Below, piece after piece: positions 26,542 through 35,761 of a stretch of 64,000 nucleotides of DNA (positions are counted from its first letter, which is position 1; every line of letters begins with the position of its first letter). The position numbers were made by a program, and so were the translations under genes. Source of the DNA: Billgrantia ethanolica. GTDB lineage: Bacteria > Pseudomonadota > Gammaproteobacteria > Pseudomonadales > Halomonadaceae. The notes beneath the pieces were generated by a model that did no database searches, was not told where the DNA came from, and was given only the letters and a program-made list of their open reading frames with translations. The DNA is taken from contig NZ_JABFTX010000004.1 in assembly GCF_021404305.1 (NCBI RefSeq), forward strand, positions 124,001 through 188,000, given 5' to 3'.

Positions 26542-29500
26542 TCTGGCGCTCTCCCTTGGGATCGACGAAGATCGGGCTGACGATTTCGGCCTCATGGACC
26601 TGGCCGTCGGCCATGGGCAGGTAGACGGTCTCACCTATCTTCTGCTGACCGCCCTTGACCACGGCCAGGGCGAAGCCTGAGTCCAGGGTCGGGCTGTAGT
26701 AGCTCGAGGTCACGTGGCCCGCCATCGGCATGGGAATGGCGTGCTTCGGGTCGAAGACGATCTGCGCGCCCTCCTCCAGCACCACCTTCGGGTCCTTGGG
26801 CTTGAGACCGACCAACTGCTTGCGGTCCGTGCGGCGGGTGTCGCTGCGCGTCAGCGCGCGCTTGCCGATCCACGAGTACGGCTTGTCGTAGCCCACGCAC
26901 CACTGCATGCCCAGGTCTTCCGGCGTCACCGAGCCGTCGGTGTCCTGACCGACGATGATGAAGCCCTTCTCCGCGCGCAGCACGTGCATGGTCTCGGTGC
27001 CGTAAGGCGTGAGACCGTACTTCTCGCCGTGGCTGAACAGCGCCTTCCACACGTGCATGGCGTAGTTGGCCTGGACGTTGATCTCGTAGGTCAGCTCGCC
27101 GGTGAAGGAGATGCGGAACACCCGCGCCGGTACCCCGGCGACCTTGCCTTCGCGCCAGTCCATGAACTTGAACGTGTCGCGGTCGAGATCGATGTCGGTG
27201 ATCTCGGCCAGCAGGTTACGCGCCTCGGGTCCGGTGATCGTCATGGTCGCCCAGTGATCAGTCACCGAGGTGAAGGTCACGTTGAGCTCGGGCCATTCGG
27301 TCTGGTGCCACAGTTCCAGCCACTCCAGCACCGCGGCGGCGCCGCCGGTGGTGGTGGTCATCAGGAAGTGGTTGTCGGCCAGGCAGCTGGTCACGCCGTC
27401 GTCGGTGACCATGCCGTCGTCCTTGCACATCAGCCCGTAGCGGCACTTGCCGACGGCCAGCTTCTCCCACTTGTTGGTGTAGACGCGACCCAGGAACTCG
27501 CGCGCGTCGGGGCCCTGGATGTCGATCTTGCCGAGAGTCGAGGCATCGAGGATGCCGACCTTCTCGCGCACCGCGCGGCACTCGCGGGCTACCGCCTCCG
27601 CCATGCTCTCGCGCTCGCCGTTGGCCGACCCGGGGCGTACTTGTGGAAAGTACCAGGGGCGCTTCCACTGGCCGACATCCTCGAACTCGGCGCCATTCTC
27701 CACGTGCCACTGGTGCAGTGCGGTGTAGCGCTCGGGGTCGAACAGGTCGCGGCAGTGGCGGCCGGCGATGGCGCCGAAGGTGACCGGGGTGTAGTTGGGG
27801 CGGAACACCGTGGTGCCCACCTCGGGAATCGTCTTGCCCAGGCAGCGTGCGGCGATGGCCATGCCGTTGATGTTACCGAGCTTGCCCTGGTCGGTACCGA
27901 AGCCCATGGCGGTGTAGCGCTTGACGTGCTCGATGGACTCGAAGCCTTCGCGCGTCGCCAGCTCGATGCCCCCGGCGGTGACGTCGTTCTGCAGATCGAC
28001 GAACTGCTTGGGCGCACGCAGGGTCGGCTTCTCGTGAGGCACCTGATACAGCGCACAGGCCGGCCCTTCGCGGCGGGCGTCGACCTGCGGCAGCTCGACC
28101 GCCTTGGCCGATTGCCCCAGTGCTTCCAGCGACTGGGCGGCCATGGCCACGCCATCGGCCATGCCTGCGGCCAGGTCGTGGATGCCACGGGCGCTACCGG
28201 CAGCATGTACGCCTTTCACCAGGCTGGGCACGAAGCCGAGGATCTCTTCGTTCCAGGTCGGCCGCGCACCGGTGTGCGAGGCCAGATGGATCACCGGGCT
28301 GTAACCGCCGGAGCTGGCGATGGTGTCGCAAGCCAGGGTCTCGGCCTGGCCGGTGACCTTGAAGGCGTCGAGGTCGATCTTGGCCACGCGGGCCGCGCTG
28401 ACGCGCTTCTCGCCCTTGGCCTCGATCACCGCGCTGCCGGTGATGATACGAATGCCCTTGGCCTTGGCGGCGTCGATCCAGTCGCCCTGCGGATTGGCAC
28501 GGGCGTCGACGATGGCCACCACCTCACGCCCCGCTTCGACCCAGTCGAGCGCGGCGCGATAGGCGTGATCGTTGCTGGTGGAGAGCACCAGCTTGTTGCC
28601 CGGCACCACGCCGTAGCGGCGGATGTAGGTGGACACCGCGCCGGCCAGCAGGTTGCCCGGCACGTCGTTGTTGGCGTAGACCAGCGGACGCTCGTGGGCG
28701 CCGGTGGCCAGCAGCACCTGACCGGCACGCACACGGTGCATGCGCGAACGCACGCCACGATGGCCGTCGACCAGCGGTGCCGTCTCGCCCAGGTGCTCCG
28801 TGCGTCGCTCGTGCAGCGTGACGAAATGGTGGTCGTGGTAGCCGTTGGCGGTGGTGCGGGGCAGCAGCGTGACGTTGTCCAGCCCGGCAAGCTCCTCCAG
28901 CACGCGCTCCGCCCACTTGGCGGCCGGCTGCTGGTCGAGCAGTTCACGGCTGTCGAGCAGCGAACCGCCCATCTCTTCCTGCTCGTCGGCCAGGATCACC
29001 CGCGCGCCGCTGCGGGCTGCGGTCAGCGCCGCCGCCAGGCCGGCGGGGCCGGCGCCGATCACCAGCAGGTCGCAGTGCTGGTTGAGGTGATCGTAGCTGT
29101 CCGGATCGGCTTCCATGGGGCTACGGCCCAGACCTGCGCCCTTGCGGATGTACTTCTCGTAGGTCATCCACATGGAGGCCGGTGCCATGAAGGTCTTGTA
29201 GTAGAAGCCCGGCGGCATGAAGCGCCCGCCCAGCTTGCCCACCAGACTCATGACGTCGCGCTGTACGTTCGGCCAGCCGTTGGTGCTGCGCGCCACGAGG
29301 CCGTCGAACAGCGCCTGCTGGGTGGCACGCACGTTGGGCACCTGGGCGGCTTCGGTGCTGCCCAACTGGACCAGCGCGTTGGGCTCCTCGGCGCCGGCGG
29401 CAACGATGCCACGCGGGCGCGAGTACTTGAAGCTGCGGTTGACGATATCCACGCCGTTGGCCAGCAACGCCGAGGCCAGGGTGTCACCGGCATGGCCCTG

Positions 29501-29596
29501 ATAGTGCTGGCCGTTGAAGGTGAAGCCGAGCTTGCGCGAGCGATCGATACGCCCGCCCTCGTTGAGACGATTCGGCTGTGTCACGGACTTGCTCAT
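26534..29596 (-). CDS. soxA: Sarcosine oxidase alpha subunit
   Basis: A 1020-residue large subunit. The N-terminal half has an SoxA ferredoxin-like segment (GFTFNGQHYQGHAGDTLASA) and a Rossmann NAD-binding domain with GAGPAGLAAALTAA. The C-terminal half (from about residue 620) is a GcvT-like aminomethyltransferase domain that binds THF and captures the methyl carbon as 5,10-methylene-THF. Its length equals or slightly exceeds that of characterised enzymes (about 965-1005). It overlaps soxD by four bases (ATGA) and soxG by eight. The complex converts sarcosine, oxygen and THF to glycine, peroxide and methylene-THF in the cytoplasm. Confidence 0.96.
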   Translation of the reverse strand: MSKSVTQPNRLNEGGRIDRSRKLGFTFNGQHYQGHAGDTLASALLANGVDIVNRSFKYSRPRGIVAAGAEEPNALVQLGSTEAAQVPNVRATQQALFDGLVARSTNGWPNVQRDVMSLVGKLGGRFMPPGFYYKTFMAPASMWMTYEKYIRKGAGLGRSPMEADPDSYDHLNQHCDLLVIGAGPAGLAAALTAARSGARVILADEQEEMGGSLLDSRELLDQQPAAKWAERVLEELAGLDNVTLLPRTTANGYHDHHFVTLHERRTEHLGETAPLVDGHRGVRSRMHRVRAGQVLLATGAHERPLVYANNDVPGNLLAGAVSTYIRRYGVVPGNKLVLSTSNDHAYRAALDWVEAGREVVAIVDARANPQGDWIDAAKAKGIRIITGSAVIEAKGEKRVSAARVAKIDLDAFKVTGQAETLACDTIASSGGYSPVIHLASHTGARPTWNEEILGFVPSLVKGVHAAGSARGIHDLAAGMADGVAMAAQSLEALGQSAKAVELPQVDARREGPACALYQVPHEKPTLRAPKQFVDLQNDVTAGGIELATREGFESIEHVKRYTAMGFGTDQGKLGNINGMAIAARCLGKTIPEVGTTVFRPNYTPVTFGAIAGRHCRDLFDPERYTALHQWHVENGAEFEDVGQWKRPWYFPQVRPGSANGERESMAEAVARECRAVREKVGILDASTLGKIDIQGPDAREFLGRVYTNKWEKLAVGKCRYGLMCKDDGMVTDDGVTSCLADNHFLMTTTTGGAAAVLEWLELWHQTEWPELNVTFTSVTDHWATMTITGPEARNLLAEITDIDLDRDTFKFMDWREGKVAGVPARVFRISFTGELTYEINVQANYAMHVWKALFSHGEKYGLTPYGTETMHVLRAEKGFIIVGQDTDGSVTPEDLGMQWCVGYDKPYSWIGKRALTRSDTRRTDRKQLVGLKPKDPKVVLEEGAQIVFDPKHAIPMPMAGHVTSSYYSPTLDSGFALAVVKGGQQKIGETVYLPMADGQVHEAEIVSPIFVDPKGERQNV

Positions 29597-29985
29597 GCCT
29601 GCTCCCCCTTGACCGCTTCTACCGCAGCGTTGCTGGCGCCCACGGTCTGTTGTCCGCCGCCGGCCACCTGCACGTTGCCTTGGATTTCGCCACTCGCCAG
29701 GCTCTCGGCGGTGATACGGGGCCGCTCACCCATCTTGTAGGTTTCGAGAATCTCGTAGGTCACGGTATTGCGCGTGACGTTGAAGAACTTGCGACAACCG
29801 ACGGCGTGCACCCACATTTCGTGGTGGATGCCGCGCGGGTTGTCACGGAAGAACAGGTAGTCGCCCCACTCCTCGTCGCTGCAGGCTTCGGGGTCCTTGG
29901 GGCGGACGATGTGTGCCTGGCCCTTGGGACGAAACTCCTCTTCCTCGCGATGCTCCTCGCAGTAGGGGCAGTAGATCAGAAACAT
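29593..29985 (-). CDS. soxD: Sarcosine oxidase delta subunit
   Basis: A 130-residue zinc-binding subunit of sarcosine oxidase. The N-terminal CPYC (Cys6, Cys9) with His60 and Cys64 (HAVGC) reproduces the zinc site of known delta subunits (Cys, Cys, His, Cys). The C-terminal tail of about 30 residues (after QGNVQVAGG) is glycine- and alanine-rich, longer than in many homologs, and probably disordered. It lies 12 bp after soxB. Confidence 0.95.
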   Translation of the reverse strand: MFLIYCPYCEEHREEEEFRPKGQAHIVRPKDPEACSDEEWGDYLFFRDNPRGIHHEMWVHAVGCRKFFNVTRNTVTYEILETYKMGERPRITAESLASGEIQGNVQVAGGGQQTVGASNAAVEAVKGEQA

Positions 29986-29997
29986 GGGTATGCCTCC

Positions 29998-31248
29998 TTA
30001 GTGAGCAACGCCGGCCGCACCGTGCTCGTCGACGAGAGCACCGGTATGGAAACGGTCGATGGAGAACGGAGCCGCAAGCGGGTGAGCCTGGTTCTTGGCC
30101 AGGGTCCAGGCGAACACATGACCCGAGCCCGGCGTGGCCTTGAAGCCACCGGTACCCCAGCCACAGTTGAAGAACAGGCCCTTCACCGGCGTGGCCGAGA
30201 GAATCGGGCAGGCGTCCGGGCAGGTGTCGACGATGCCGCCCCACTGGCGGTTCATGCGCACCCGCGAGAAGATCGGGAACATCTCGACGATGGCCTGCAG
30301 GGTGTGCTCGATGGTGGGGTAGCTGCCGCGCTGGCCGTAACCGTTGTAGCCGTCGATGCCCGCGCCGATGACCAGGTCGCCCTTGTCGGTCTGGCTGATG
30401 TAGCCGTGCACGTGGTTGGACATCACCACGGTGTCGAGCACCGGCTTGAGCGGCTCGGAAACCAGCGCCTGCAGCGGATGCGACTCCAGCGGCAGGCGGA
30501 AACCGGCCATCTTCGCCAGTACGCCGGAGTTGCCCGCCGCCACGCAGCCGACGGTCTTGGCTTCGATGTCGCCGCGGTTGGTGTGCACGCCGTAGACCCG
30601 GCCATCGCGGATCTTGAAGCCGGTGACCTCGGTGTTCTGCAGCAGGTCGACGCCCAGCGCGTCGGCGGCGCGGGCGAAGCCCCAGGCCACGGCATCGTGA
30701 CGCGCCACGCCGGCGCGCGGCTGCCAGGAGGCACCGAGGATCGGATAGCGGGCGTTCTTCGAGCAGTCCATGATCGGCACGATCTCCTGGATCTGCTCGG
30801 GAGTGAGCACCTCACCGTCGATACCGTTGAGGCGGTTGGCGTTGACCCGGCGCTGGATGTCGCGCATGTCCTGCAGGGTGTGGCCGAGGTTCATGACCCC
30901 ACGCTGGGAAAACATCACGTTGTAGTTGAGATCCTGGGAGAGCCCCTCCCACAGCTTCATGGCGTGCTCGTAGAGCGCCGCGGCTTCGTCCCACAGGTAG
31001 TTGGAGCGCACGATGGTGGTGTTGCGCGCGGTGTTGCCGCCGCCCAGCCAGCCCTTCTCGACCACCGCCACGTTCTTGATGCCGTGCTCCTTGGCCAGGT
31101 AGTAGGCGGTGGCCAGGCCGTGGCCGCCGCCGCCGACGATGATCACGTCGTACTGCTTCTTGGGGGTGGGGTTGCGCCACTGGCGCTCCCAGTTCTCGTG
31201 GTGACTGAGGGCGTGCTTGGCCAGCCCGAATCCTGAATAGCGTTGCAT
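29998..31248 (-). CDS. soxB: Sarcosine oxidase beta subunit
   Basis: A 416-residue DAO-family flavoprotein that carries the sarcosine-oxidising active site. The FAD Rossmann motif [15 protein letters not shown] is at residues 38-52. ARHDAVAW (His184) corresponds to the histidine that bears covalent FMN in characterised enzymes, by visual alignment only. It is transcribed after glyA with a 47-bp gap that holds a short hairpin, and before soxD. Confidence 0.95.
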   Translation of the reverse strand: MQRYSGFGLAKHALSHHENWERQWRNPTPKKQYDVIIVGGGGHGLATAYYLAKEHGIKNVAVVEKGWLGGGNTARNTTIVRSNYLWDEAAALYEHAMKLWEGLSQDLNYNVMFSQRGVMNLGHTLQDMRDIQRRVNANRLNGIDGEVLTPEQIQEIVPIMDCSKNARYPILGASWQPRAGVARHDAVAWGFARAADALGVDLLQNTEVTGFKIRDGRVYGVHTNRGDIEAKTVGCVAAGNSGVLAKMAGFRLPLESHPLQALVSEPLKPVLDTVVMSNHVHGYISQTDKGDLVIGAGIDGYNGYGQRGSYPTIEHTLQAIVEMFPIFSRVRMNRQWGGIVDTCPDACPILSATPVKGLFFNCGWGTGGFKATPGSGHVFAWTLAKNQAHPLAAPFSIDRFHTGALVDEHGAAGVAH

Positions 31249-31295
31249 CTCGTCTCTCCTCGACCGGCCCCGCCGAGGGGGCCGATTTCATACAT

Positions 31296-32594
31296 TCAGG
31301 CGGTGGCGGTTTCTTCTACCGCGGCCGGAGCGGCGCCGTAGACCGGGTGGCGCTCGCACAGCTCGGCGACCTTGGCGCGCACCTCGTCCTCCACGGCATC
31401 GGTGTTGCCCTGCTCGGCCAGCACGTCGAGGATGTCGCAGATCCAGCCGGCCAGGGCCTCGCAGTCGGCCACGTCGAAGCCACGCGAGGTTACCGCCGGG
31501 GTGCCGATACGCAGGCCGGACGTCACGAACGGGCTCTGCGGGTCGTTGGGCACGGCATTCTTGTTGACGGTGATGTGGGCCCGGCCCAGCGCCGCATCGG
31601 CGTCTTTGCCGGTCACGCCCTGGCGAATCAGCGAGACCAGGAAGAGATGGTCGTCGGTGCCGCCGGACACCACGTCGTAGCCGCGCTCGACGAATACCGT
31701 GGCCATGGCGCGGGCGTTGTCGATCACGCGCTGCTGGTACTGCACGAAAGCCTGGTTCATGGCCTCCTTGAAGGCCACCGCCTTGGCCGCGATCACGTGC
31801 ATCAGCGGACCGCCCTGCTGGCCGGGGAACACCGCACCGTTGAGCTTCTTGTACAGTTCCGCATCGCCATGGGCGGAGAGGATCAGGCCGCCGCGCGGAC
31901 CGCGCAGGGTCTTGTGGGTGGTGGTGGTGACCACGTGGGCATGGGGAATCGGGCTGGGGTAGAGACCGGCGGCAACCAGGCCCGCCACATGAGCCATGTC
32001 CACCATCAGCCAGGCACCGACCTCATCGGCGATGTTGCGGAAGCGGCGCCAGTCGACCACACGGGAGTAGGCAGAGAAGCCGGCAATGATCAGCTTGGGC
32101 TTGTGGCTGCGTGCCAGCCGCTCGACTTCCTCGTAGTCTATCTCGCCGGTCTCGGGATTCAGGCCGTACTGCACCGCGTGGTAGTGCTTGCCGGAGAAGT
32201 TGGGCGCCGCACCGTGAGTCAGGTGGCCGCCGTGGGCCAGGCTCATGCCGAGCACGGTGTCGCCGGGCTTTACCAAGGCCATGAAGGCGGCGGCGTTGGC
32301 CTGGGCACCGGAGTGGGGCTGCACGTTGGCGTAGTCGGCGCCGAACAAGTCGCAGGCACGCTCGATGGCGAGCTTCTCGACCACGTCGACGTGCTCGCAG
32401 CCGCCGTAGTAGCGCTTGCCCGGGTAGCCCTCGGCGTACTTGTTGGTCAACTGGGTGCCCTGGGCCTCCATTACGGCCCGGCTGGCGTAGTTCTCAGAGG
32501 CGATCAGCTCGACATGGGCCTCCTGGCGGGCCACTTCGTCGGCAATGGCGGCGGCAACCTGAGAATCGAATGCGGCGAGACCAACCTGATTCAT
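31296..32594 (-). CDS. glyA: Serine hydroxymethyltransferase
   Basis: A 432-residue PLP enzyme converting glycine plus 5,10-methylene-THF to serine plus THF. The PLP lysine is in [14 protein letters not shown], and [14 protein letters not shown] and the N-terminal [12 protein letters not shown] motif are intact. As first gene of the sox operon it uses both products of sarcosine oxidase, the glyA1-soxBDAG arrangement known from Pseudomonas. A housekeeping copy probably exists elsewhere. The 268-bp upstream region up to the AraC-type gene would hold the operon promoter; no riboswitch structure was recognised there. Confidence 0.96.
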   Translation of the reverse strand: MNQVGLAAFDSQVAAAIADEVARQEAHVELIASENYASRAVMEAQGTQLTNKYAEGYPGKRYYGGCEHVDVVEKLAIERACDLFGADYANVQPHSGAQANAAAFMALVKPGDTVLGMSLAHGGHLTHGAAPNFSGKHYHAVQYGLNPETGEIDYEEVERLARSHKPKLIIAGFSAYSRVVDWRRFRNIADEVGAWLMVDMAHVAGLVAAGLYPSPIPHAHVVTTTTHKTLRGPRGGLILSAHGDAELYKKLNGAVFPGQQGGPLMHVIAAKAVAFKEAMNQAFVQYQQRVIDNARAMATVFVERGYDVVSGGTDDHLFLVSLIRQGVTGKDADAALGRAHITVNKNAVPNDPQSPFVTSGLRIGTPAVTSRGFDVADCEALAGWICDILDVLAEQGNTDAVEDEVRAKVAELCERHPVYGAAPAAVEETATA

Positions 32595-32862
32595 GACTGA
32601 CTCCTGTTGTTGTCTGCTATCTGTTGTCTGGTATCGGCAGGGCTTGCCTCGAATCTATCGGCTACCTGCCCAGGTGAAAAATTTGAAATCCTTATGCTTG
32701 GATTAAAGGCAACCGGGAGCAGGAAAGATTGAACGAATGCGACAGGCTTGCTGAATGTCCGAGTCGGGCCGGCCGCCCTGGCATATTGGCTCGGACTGAT
32801 GGAGCACGCGCCGAGGAGGTGCGCTCAAAGCCGCATGAGGCGGACGAGTGGAGCAGGCCGGC

Positions 32863-33900
32863 TCAGAGCGCCGGACGGCCCTCGACGTGCAGGAAGAAGG
32901 GATCGACCCGGGCGCCTCCCGGCTCGCCGACGCTCTTGCGCATTTCCGACGGCGTCATGCCGAAGGCGCTGCGAAAGTGGCGCGAGAAGTGGGCGGTATC
33001 GGCGAAGCCGCAGCGCTCACCGATTTCGGTGATGCTCTTGCCGGTGTAGTGCAACAGCCACACGCCGTAGCGCAGGCGCAGGTCGCGGGAGAACTTCTGC
33101 GGGCTGACGCCGAGCGTCTCCTTGAAACGGCGCTCCAGATTACGGCGTGAGGTGCCGACCCGCTCGGCCAGCACCTCCATGGAGATCATCTCCCCCAGGT
33201 GCTGCTCGAGCAGCGCAATGGCCTTGCGCACCACGCGATCCTCGATCTTGCCGAACACCACCGGCTGGGGCTGGGGGTGAACTCCCGTTCGCGCCTCGTC
33301 GAGCAGCATGATATGAAGACTCTTCATCGCCCACGCCTTGCCCAGGTGACGCTCGATCAGATAGGCAGCCAGGTCCGCTCCCGCCGCACCGCCGGCACAG
33401 GTGAGGCGGTCGCCGTCGTCGATGAACAGACGATCGGCGACGGGCTCGATGGCCGGGAAACGCTGGATCATGTCACGGTGGTGATACCAGCTCACGCAGC
33501 AACGGCGGCCCTTCATCAGACCCGCCTGAATCAGCGCAAAGACCCCGGTGCACAGCCCGACCAGCGGCACCCCGGCATCCGCCGAGCGACGCAGATAGGC
33601 CAGCGCCGTGGAGTCCACGCGGTCGCGCTCGTCCAGCACCCCGCCGATCACCACGATGTAATCGAAGCTCGCCGGATCGCGGAAGGGCTCGCAGGGCGAG
33701 ATCGCCGCCCCGCAGCTGGAAGTGGCCTGCTCCCCCGTGCTGGTCATGAAGGTCCAGTGGCAGCGCAGCTGGCGGCTGCGGTCACCCTCGTCGGCGGCCA
33801 GGCGCAGGCAGTCGACGAAGGCGGCAAACGGCAGCAGCGTGAAGCGGTGCAGCAGGACGAAGCCGACCGAGAGGGGCTCGCCCCTGAGAGGAAGATTCAT
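32863..33900 (-). CDS. AraC-family regulator with GATase1-like domain (GbdR/SouR type)
   Basis: A 345-residue regulator. The N-terminal DJ-1/PfpI-like domain (to about residue 200; elbow motif GLCTGVFALIQAG) resembles ligand-sensing domains. Two helix-turn-helices follow in the AraC domain (MEVLAERVGTSRRNLERRF and ITEIGERCGFADTAHFSRHF). In Pseudomonas, GbdR senses glycine betaine and dimethylglycine, while SouR senses sarcosine and activates glyA1-sox. Position beside the sox operon favours the SouR role, but the two are hard to separate by sequence alone. Transcribed in the same direction as glyA, whose end is downstream. Confidence 0.88.
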   Translation of the reverse strand: MNLPLRGEPLSVGFVLLHRFTLLPFAAFVDCLRLAADEGDRSRQLRCHWTFMTSTGEQATSSCGAAISPCEPFRDPASFDYIVVIGGVLDERDRVDSTALAYLRRSADAGVPLVGLCTGVFALIQAGLMKGRRCCVSWYHHRDMIQRFPAIEPVADRLFIDDGDRLTCAGGAAGADLAAYLIERHLGKAWAMKSLHIMLLDEARTGVHPQPQPVVFGKIEDRVVRKAIALLEQHLGEMISMEVLAERVGTSRRNLERRFKETLGVSPQKFSRDLRLRYGVWLLHYTGKSITEIGERCGFADTAHFSRHFRSAFGMTPSEMRKSVGEPGGARVDPFFLHVEGRPAL

Positions 33901-34004
33901 GACAACTCCTGCATCGCGAAGGGCACCGGGGGACGAACCAAGCCCGTCGCCTCGACTCTATCGGATTTCACGTGGCAGGCAAGGGGCAGCGCCGTGAACC
34001 CGGA

Positions 34005-34037
34005 CCAACGTCTCCGACAATGAGCCGGAGACGTTGG
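34005..34037 (-). terminator. Hairpin after the sodium symporter gene
   Basis: A perfect 12-bp stem CCAACGTCTCCG/CGGAGACGTTGG with a 9-base loop lies 6 bp beyond the symporter stop. No T-run follows. Confidence 0.6.
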
Positions 34038-34042
34038 CAGTC

Positions 34043-35494
34043 TCAGGAGAGTCGCTGGCTTAAGGAAAACTGCCGCGCCATGAGAGAGACGCCGACATAA
34101 CAAACTGACGAGGCCACGCATCCTGTCAGCGGCCCGATCAGCCAACCTACATCGGCGAACAGCATCATGTAGCCGCTGGTAAAGAACCCCACCAGCATGG
34201 CGATGAGAGCGCCCCAGGCACTGCCTTGCCAGAAAGTGGAGATGAATACCGGCCCGATCATACTGGCTAAGAGGGTGCCGGAGCCCAGAATACCCAGCCA
34301 GGAGAGCATAAATGGCGGGGCGTAGAGCATCATCAACAGGGCTAGCAGCCCGAGAGCCACCACTGCGGCCCGGTTGATCGCCAAGGCCAGGCGTTCGCTG
34401 GAGACCGGCCCAAACAGCGAGAGACGCAGGTCATGCGAGGTCGCCGAGGCTACCGTGTGGAGCAACGAGTTGGCCGTGGATTTCATGGCAAAAATGATGA
34501 AGAGCGTAATGATGCCCTGAATGGCCGGATGCATGAACTGCTCGAGATAGACCGGCATGGCCATGTCAGGGTCGGCCAAATCCGGTACGTGCATGCGAAC
34601 GTAGAGCCCGACGATGGGGATCAGGCTTAGCAACGCTCCGAGAATGGCGACGTAGACGCCTACCTTGTGTAGTTTGACGTCAGGCCTCATGGCCAAGAAG
34701 CGGATCGCCATATAGGGCAGGACGGCAGCAAACAGGAAAGCGTACGGCAGCACCAGGAAAACGTTCGCGATGGAGTCGCCATAGTGTGCACCCGTCGTAG
34801 GGTTGAGCAGCTCAGGGTCGATGGCGTTCAGCGAAGCTTCCCAAGTGCCAAGATCCACAGAGGTCAGAATCTGTACGAGGATGATGACGGCGGCCAGCGC
34901 CATGCCGCAGACCATGACGGTATCGGTCCAGGCGACGGCTGCCAAGCCGCCGAGCATGGTGTAGACGATGATCACCGACACCATCAAGAAAGCACTTTGG
35001 TTGAGCTCAATCCCCAGCCAGCTGGCCCCCAGCAGCCCTACCGCCTTGATTTGGCTGGTCAAGAACACGAGTAGCAGCAGGATGGTAATGAAAGCAGCCA
35101 CACCCTGCAGCATCCGCCCCATCGAACCGCCACCGTGGCGCTGGGCGATATACTCAGGGATGGTATTGCTGCCCATTTCAATGGCACGGCGCTGCAGGAA
35201 GCGTGCGAAGTAAAGCACGGCTATCATCATTGCAGGAGCGAAGAAAAAATTGCCAAGCACCTCGATGGCACCAAACTGATAGGTTACACCGGGGGAACCC
35301 ATGAAACCCCAGCCGCTGAAGCCGGTTGCGACGATGGTCCCTGCCGCCACGAAGGCACCCAGCGAGCGGCCCGCTACCAAGAAGCCACCCTCATCGCTCT
35401 TGTTCATGTAGCGCGATGAGAGATAGCCCAGATAGATCAGCAGGCCGAAGGTTAGAAAAAGCAGGCCCCAATTGAACAACTTGTAAGCGTCCAC
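34043..35494 (-). CDS. Sodium:solute symporter (SSS family)
   Basis: A 483-residue secondary transporter with about thirteen hydrophobic segments. Typical SSS elements include SDEGGFLVAGRSLG in the first loop, GFSGWGFMGSPG and MLGGLAAVAWTDTVM. GTG at 35494 was taken as start because GGAG lies upstream and it follows the small gene by two bases. The substrate is unknown. Genes on the other side point to creatine, creatinine or betaine, but acetate- or proline-like substrates are possible. Base composition is lower in GC than the sox genes. Confidence 0.9.
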   Translation of the reverse strand: MDAYKLFNWGLLFLTFGLLIYLGYLSSRYMNKSDEGGFLVAGRSLGAFVAAGTIVATGFSGWGFMGSPGVTYQFGAIEVLGNFFFAPAMMIAVLYFARFLQRRAIEMGSNTIPEYIAQRHGGGSMGRMLQGVAAFITILLLLVFLTSQIKAVGLLGASWLGIELNQSAFLMVSVIIVYTMLGGLAAVAWTDTVMVCGMALAAVIILVQILTSVDLGTWEASLNAIDPELLNPTTGAHYGDSIANVFLVLPYAFLFAAVLPYMAIRFLAMRPDVKLHKVGVYVAILGALLSLIPIVGLYVRMHVPDLADPDMAMPVYLEQFMHPAIQGIITLFIIFAMKSTANSLLHTVASATSHDLRLSLFGPVSSERLALAINRAAVVALGLLALLMMLYAPPFMLSWLGILGSGTLLASMIGPVFISTFWQGSAWGALIAMLVGFFTSGYMMLFADVGWLIGPLTGCVASSVCYVGVSLMARQFSLSQRLS

Positions 35495-35496
35495 GG

Positions 35497-35619
35497 CTAT
35501 CTCCTCAATGAGCTATTGCTTGAATTTCGCTTGAGTTCTCTTCGGAGATAGACCGCACCTGAATGTATAAGCATATAGCAGGTCAGCACCAGAAAGGTGC
35601 TCAGTACCCAGGAATTCAT
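35497..35619 (-). CDS. 40-residue single-span membrane protein next to the symporter
   Basis: A 40-codon frame, ATG at 35619 and TAG at 35497, with a good ribosome site (GAGGTG eight bases upstream). The protein starts MNSWVLSTFLVLTCYML, giving one hydrophobic span of about 20 residues, and ends in a basic, serine-rich tail (RRELKRNSSNSSLRR). It stops two bases before the symporter start, and its final codons supply that gene's AGGAG ribosome site, so the two are co-translated. This resembles small companion subunits such as YhdT beside PanF. Function unproven. Confidence 0.7.
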   Translation of the reverse strand: MNSWVLSTFLVLTCYMLIHSGAVYLRRELKRNSSNSSLRR

Positions 35620-35719
35620 TTGCACACCTCTTTGTTCTTGGTTTGGCTCACGACGCGGCCTTGCGTGTTGCCGCACTCGGCATCAACAAGTTATTTTACT
35701 CACTGAAAGCCGACCAATT

Positions 35720-35738
35720 TGAATGCACAATGCGTTCA
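35720..35738 (+). promoter_or_regulatory. Palindromic candidate operator between the LysR and symporter genes
   Basis: TGAATGC-ACAAT-GCGTTCA is a near-perfect palindrome (6 of 7 pairs). It is 24 bp before the chosen LysR start, in the divergent intergenic region, and fits a LysR-type or autoregulatory site. It overlaps the more distal ATG at 35723, which argues against that start. Confidence 0.4.
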
Positions 35739-35761
35739 TAAAAGATCAAAATGGCAACGCA

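Noticed and set aside
26714..29740. A 1008-codon plus-strand frame opposite soxA
   Set aside because: It is an antisense shadow of a well-conserved enzyme gene in GC-rich DNA; the translation has no recognisable domain.
31255..31290. Hairpin between glyA and soxB as a terminator
   Set aside because: A 7-bp GC stem without a T-run in a 47-bp gap within a known operon; more likely neutral.
32595..32862. Possible glycine riboswitch upstream of glyA-sox
   Set aside because: I looked for the conserved paired aptamer core and found no convincing match; simple repeats and an AT-rich promoter zone only.
35723..35761. Longer N-terminus of the LysR regulator
   Set aside because: The 13 extra residues are not LysR-like, the ribosome site is poor and the ATG lies in a palindrome.
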